DNA from: Pseudomonadota bacterium
Lineage (GTDB): Bacteria; Pseudomonadota; Gammaproteobacteria; Burkholderiales; Burkholderiaceae_E
Length of the DNA stretch: 64,000 nt
Direction of reading: 5' to 3'
Assembly: GCA_023389055.1 (NCBI GenBank)
Contig: JAEWFA010000016.1
Coordinates: 1 to 64,000 of the forward strand
The notes under the pieces were generated by a model. It was given only the letters and a program-made list of their open reading frames with translations, was not told the origin of the DNA and did no database searches. Of this stretch, positions 61,506 through 64,000 are shown piece after piece. Position 1 is the first letter of the stretch, and every line of letters starts with the position of its first letter. The position numbers and the translations under genes are program-made.

Positions 61506-61538
61506 GTCAATTCGATGGATTCTGATAATCCATTTGAC
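61506..61538. promoter_or_regulatory. LysR-type operator candidate in the LysR/iorA divergent region
   Basis: ATGGATT (61515-61521) and AATCCAT (61527-61533) are perfect inverted arms around a 5-nt centre. GTCAA (61506-61510) and TTGAC (61534-61538) are an outer but off-centre complementary pair. The site lies 115-147 bp before iorA and just upstream of the LysR gene, where autoregulated LysR operators normally sit. Confidence 0.5.
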
Positions 61539-61652
61539 GAATGGGTAGCCTACGTTTAACTTCGTGGATGATCAAGGGCGGCCGCGGCGGCCCTGCACGA
61601 TCCCGCCTCCCGCCCGGCCTTTCGCACCGCATCGAACCCACGGGAGTCCCAC

Positions 61653-63800
61653 GTGGAAATCTCCTTTCGCAACGAAATCCGCTCGCTGGCGCTCGGCGAC
61701 GGCGAAACCTTTCACGGCGAGGGCATCCTCGCCGTCACCAAGGCGTTGCTGCAATCGGGCGTCACCTACGTCGGCGGCTACCAGGGCGCGCCGATCTCGC
61801 ACCTGCTCGACGTGATGGTGCAGGCGCGCGACTACATGGACGAGCTCGGCGTGCACGTCGAGGCATGCACGAACGAAGCGTCGGCCGCGGCGATGCTCGG
61901 CGCGTCGATCATGTACCCCGTGCGCGGCGCCGTCACCTGGAAATCGGTCGTCGGCACCAACGTTGCCTCCGACGCGCTGTCGAACCTGGCCTCGCCCGGC
62001 GTGATGGGCGGCGCGCTGATCGTCGTCGGTGAAGACTACGGCGAAGGCGCGAGCATCATCCAGGAGCGCACCCACGCCTTCGCGATGAAATCGGGCATGT
62101 GGCTGCTCGATCCGCGCCCGAACCTGCCGTCGATCGTGCGGATGGTCGAGCTCGGATTCGAGTTGTCCGAGGCGTCGAATACGCCGGTGATGCTGCAGTT
62201 GCGCATCCGCGCGTGCCACGTGCGCGGCAGCTTCGTCTGCAAGGACAACCGCAAGCCGCGCATCTCGACGCGCGAGCTGCAGAAGGAGCCGGCCGCCTTC
62301 GACTACTCGCGGCTGTCGCATCCGCCGGTCACTTTCCAGCACGAGAAGCTCAAGCACGAAGTACGCATGCCGGCGGCGCGCCGATACGTGGTCGATGCCG
62401 CCCTCAACGAACTCTTCGACGGGCCGCACGACCAACTTGGCATCGTCGTGCAGGGCGGCCTGTACAACAACCTGATCCGCGCGCTGCAGACGCTCGGCCT
62501 GGCCGATGCCTGGGGCAACACGCAGATCCCGATTCTGAACCTGAACGTCGTCTACCCGCTCGTTCCCGAGCAGATCACGCAGTTCTTCGCCGGCAAGCGC
62601 GCGGTGCTGCTGGTCGAGGAAGGACAGCCCGAATTCATCGAGCAGGAGGTGAGCGCGATCCTGCGCCGCGCCGACCTGCAGACGAAGCTGCACGGCAAGG
62701 ACCTGCTGTCGATGAGCGGCGAGTACTCGGCCGAAGTCATCCTGAAGGGGCTGTCACGCTTCCTCGCCGAGCACGCGCCGGAGCTCCCGCGCGGCGGCGC
62801 CGACGAGTTGATGCGCGAAGTGGAATTGCTGCGCGAGCAGGCCACCGAGGAGTTCAAGGGACTGCTGCCCGGACGCCCGCCGAACTTCTGCACAGGCTGC
62901 CCGGAGCGACCCGTCTTCTCGGCGCTGAAGCTCGTCGAACAGGAGATCGGCAGGCTGCACGTCTCCACCGACATCGGCTGCCACTCGTTCGCCACCTTCG
63001 CGCCCTTCTCGTTCGGCAACTCGATCCTCGGCTACGGGATGAGCCTGGCGAGCAGCGCCGGGGTGAAGAACTTCCTCGCCACGCGGCCGATCGCGATCAT
63101 GGGCGACGGCGGCTTCTGGCACAACGGACTGATCTCCGGCGTGTCTTCGGCGCTGCTGAACAAGGGCGACGGCGTGCTCGTCATCATGAAGAACGGCTAC
63201 ACGTCGGCCACCGGAACGCAGGAGGTCATCTCCACGCCCACGTCCGAGGCGCGCCGCGTCGCCGAAGGCACCAGCGCGACACCCACCGAAGTGACGATCG
63301 AGAGCACGCTCAAGGGCATGGGCGTGAAGTGGCTGCGCACCGTCGACAACTACAAGGTCGGCAAGGTGAAGAAGACGCTGAAGGAAGCGCTGACCTCGTC
63401 CTACGACGGGCTGAAGGTCATCATCGCCGACGGCGAGTGCCAGCTCGAGCGCCAGCGCCGCATCAAGCCGCTGCGCGCGAAGATGCTCGCCGAGGGCAAG
63501 CGCGTCGTGCGCACGCGCTTCGGCGTCGACGAGGACACCTGCACGGGCGATCACTCGTGCATCCGGCTCTCGGGCTGCCCGACGCTCACCGTGAAGACGC
63601 CCACCGATCCGCTGAAGGTGGACCCGGTCGCGCACGTCACGAACGACTGCGTCGGCTGCGGGCTGTGCGGCGAGGTCGCGCACGCGGCCACGTTGTGCCC
63701 GTCGTTCTGGCGCGCCGAGATCGTCTCGAACCCCAGTCGCTGGGATCGTTTCGTCGCACGAGTGCGACGGGCGATCATCGGCCCGCTGCAACCGGCCTGA
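61653..63800 (+). CDS. iorA: indolepyruvate/arylpyruvate:ferredoxin oxidoreductase, alpha subunit
   Basis: 715 aa from GTG 61653, preceded by GGGAG. Layout: the alpha (pyrimidine) part about 1-380 (GGYQGAPISHLLDV, ACTNEASAAAMLGASIM), the TPP-binding part about 410-580 (FCTGCPERPVFSALK, STDIGCHSFA, IMGDGGFWHNGLISG), and a C-terminal 2[4Fe-4S] domain from about residue 625 (CTGDHSCIRLSGC and CVGCGLCGEVAHAATLCP). It decarboxylates aryl pyruvates to aryl-acetyl-CoA with ferredoxin reduction; in relatives of Aromatoleum it serves phenylalanine or tryptophan degradation. Fits with the phenylacetate-CoA and benzoyl-CoA genes here. Confidence 0.91.
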   Translation: MEISFRNEIRSLALGDGETFHGEGILAVTKALLQSGVTYVGGYQGAPISHLLDVMVQARDYMDELGVHVEACTNEASAAAMLGASIMYPVRGAVTWKSVVGTNVASDALSNLASPGVMGGALIVVGEDYGEGASIIQERTHAFAMKSGMWLLDPRPNLPSIVRMVELGFELSEASNTPVMLQLRIRACHVRGSFVCKDNRKPRISTRELQKEPAAFDYSRLSHPPVTFQHEKLKHEVRMPAARRYVVDAALNELFDGPHDQLGIVVQGGLYNNLIRALQTLGLADAWGNTQIPILNLNVVYPLVPEQITQFFAGKRAVLLVEEGQPEFIEQEVSAILRRADLQTKLHGKDLLSMSGEYSAEVILKGLSRFLAEHAPELPRGGADELMREVELLREQATEEFKGLLPGRPPNFCTGCPERPVFSALKLVEQEIGRLHVSTDIGCHSFATFAPFSFGNSILGYGMSLASSAGVKNFLATRPIAIMGDGGFWHNGLISGVSSALLNKGDGVLVIMKNGYTSATGTQEVISTPTSEARRVAEGTSATPTEVTIESTLKGMGVKWLRTVDNYKVGKVKKTLKEALTSSYDGLKVIIADGECQLERQRRIKPLRAKMLAEGKRVVRTRFGVDEDTCTGDHSCIRLSGCPTLTVKTPTDPLKVDPVAHVTNDCVGCGLCGEVAHAATLCPSFWRAEIVSNPSRWDRFVARVRRAIIGPLQPA

Positions 63801-63805
63801 AGCAA

Positions 63806-64000
63806 ATGACCGAGAACCGTCCTCTCACGATCCTGATCGCCGCGCTCGGCGGCGAAGGCGGCGGCGTCCTGAACGACTGGATCGTCACCTGCGCGCTCGA
63901 CCAGGGCCTGCCCGTGCAGGCCACGTCGGTTCCGGGCGTCGCGCAGCGCACCGGGTCGACGAGCTACTACGTCGAGATGATGCGCACTCCGCCGCCCGAC
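63806..64000 (+). CDS. iorB: indolepyruvate/arylpyruvate:ferredoxin oxidoreductase, beta (gamma-type) subunit, partial
   Basis: 65 codons before the window ends. The start LTILIAALGGEGGGVLNDWI and QATSVPGVAQRTGSTSYYVE match the IorB gamma domain. ATG 63806, 5 bp after the iorA stop, so cotranscribed. The C-terminal portion is outside the window. Confidence 0.88.
   Translation, partial: MTENRPLTILIAALGGEGGGVLNDWIVTCALDQGLPVQATSVPGVAQRTGSTSYYVEMMRTPPPD

Overview
The window is very GC-rich, gene-dense DNA that looks like a betaproteobacterial chromosome (Rhodocyclales or Burkholderiales type; the sequence alone does not settle the genus). The gene content points to a facultative, probably denitrifying degrader of aromatic acids. 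The diagnostic block is a complete class I (ATP-dependent) benzoyl-CoA reductase locus in the Thauera-type order had-oah-dch-bcrCBAD-fdx, divergent from korAB.

Layout. 1-30 kb is mostly housekeeping: a SAM methyltransferase (cut by the left edge), the lipoprotein murein transglycosylase mltD, a yejABEF peptide ABC importer, fabI, selD, a penicillin-acylase-family hydrolase, an ABC exporter/AttH-like operon (about 12.8-17.3 kb), a type II secretion operon gspGHIJKLMNDEF with gspC divergent (17.4-28.9 kb), and thyA.

29.8-44.5 kb is an accessory aromatic-acid region. It holds a GNAT-Rrf2 pair, a five-gene branched-chain-type ABC importer, a hot-dog thioesterase, a phenylacetate-CoA ligase and a benzoate-CoA-ligase-like enzyme. 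These are followed by a DUF2249 / NnrS-like / hemerythrin / tandem-GNAT / MIP18-type Fe-S assembly factor / NnrS-like module of the sort linked to NO and oxygen stress in denitrifiers, then marC.

44.6-56.4 kb is the benzoyl-CoA pathway. The minus-strand operon encodes the three modified beta-oxidation enzymes (Dch, Oah, Had), the four reductase subunits and the 2[4Fe-4S] ferredoxin donor. The divergent plus-strand operon encodes 2-oxoglutarate:ferredoxin oxidoreductase (korAB), which re-reduces the ferredoxin, a rubrerythrin-like diiron protein and a RidA protein. A perfect FNR-type box (52791-52804) and a 9-bp-arm dyad (52722-52745) lie in the divergent promoter. Two further FNR-like sites, before the hemerythrin gene and before the importer, have the same 22-nt spacing to a -10-like hexamer.

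56.5-64 kb holds folA, an EamA permease, a MAPEG gene broken by a 4-bp tandem duplication, an Ap4A phosphorylase, a tRNA-Arg(CCU), remnants of an acyl-CoA synthetase and of a topoisomerase IB, and a LysR regulator divergent from a large indolepyruvate/arylpyruvate:ferredoxin oxidoreductase (iorAB; iorB is cut by the right edge).

How it fits together: arylpyruvates (IorAB), phenylacetate (PaaK-type ligase) and benzoate (ligase) are turned into CoA thioesters after uptake by the ABC importer. Benzoyl-CoA is dearomatised with reduced ferredoxin supplied by KorAB. Proteins that handle O2, NO and iron, and three related acetyltransferase domains, surround this oxygen-sensitive pathway. GTGAAGG heptamer repeats mark three convergent gene junctions.
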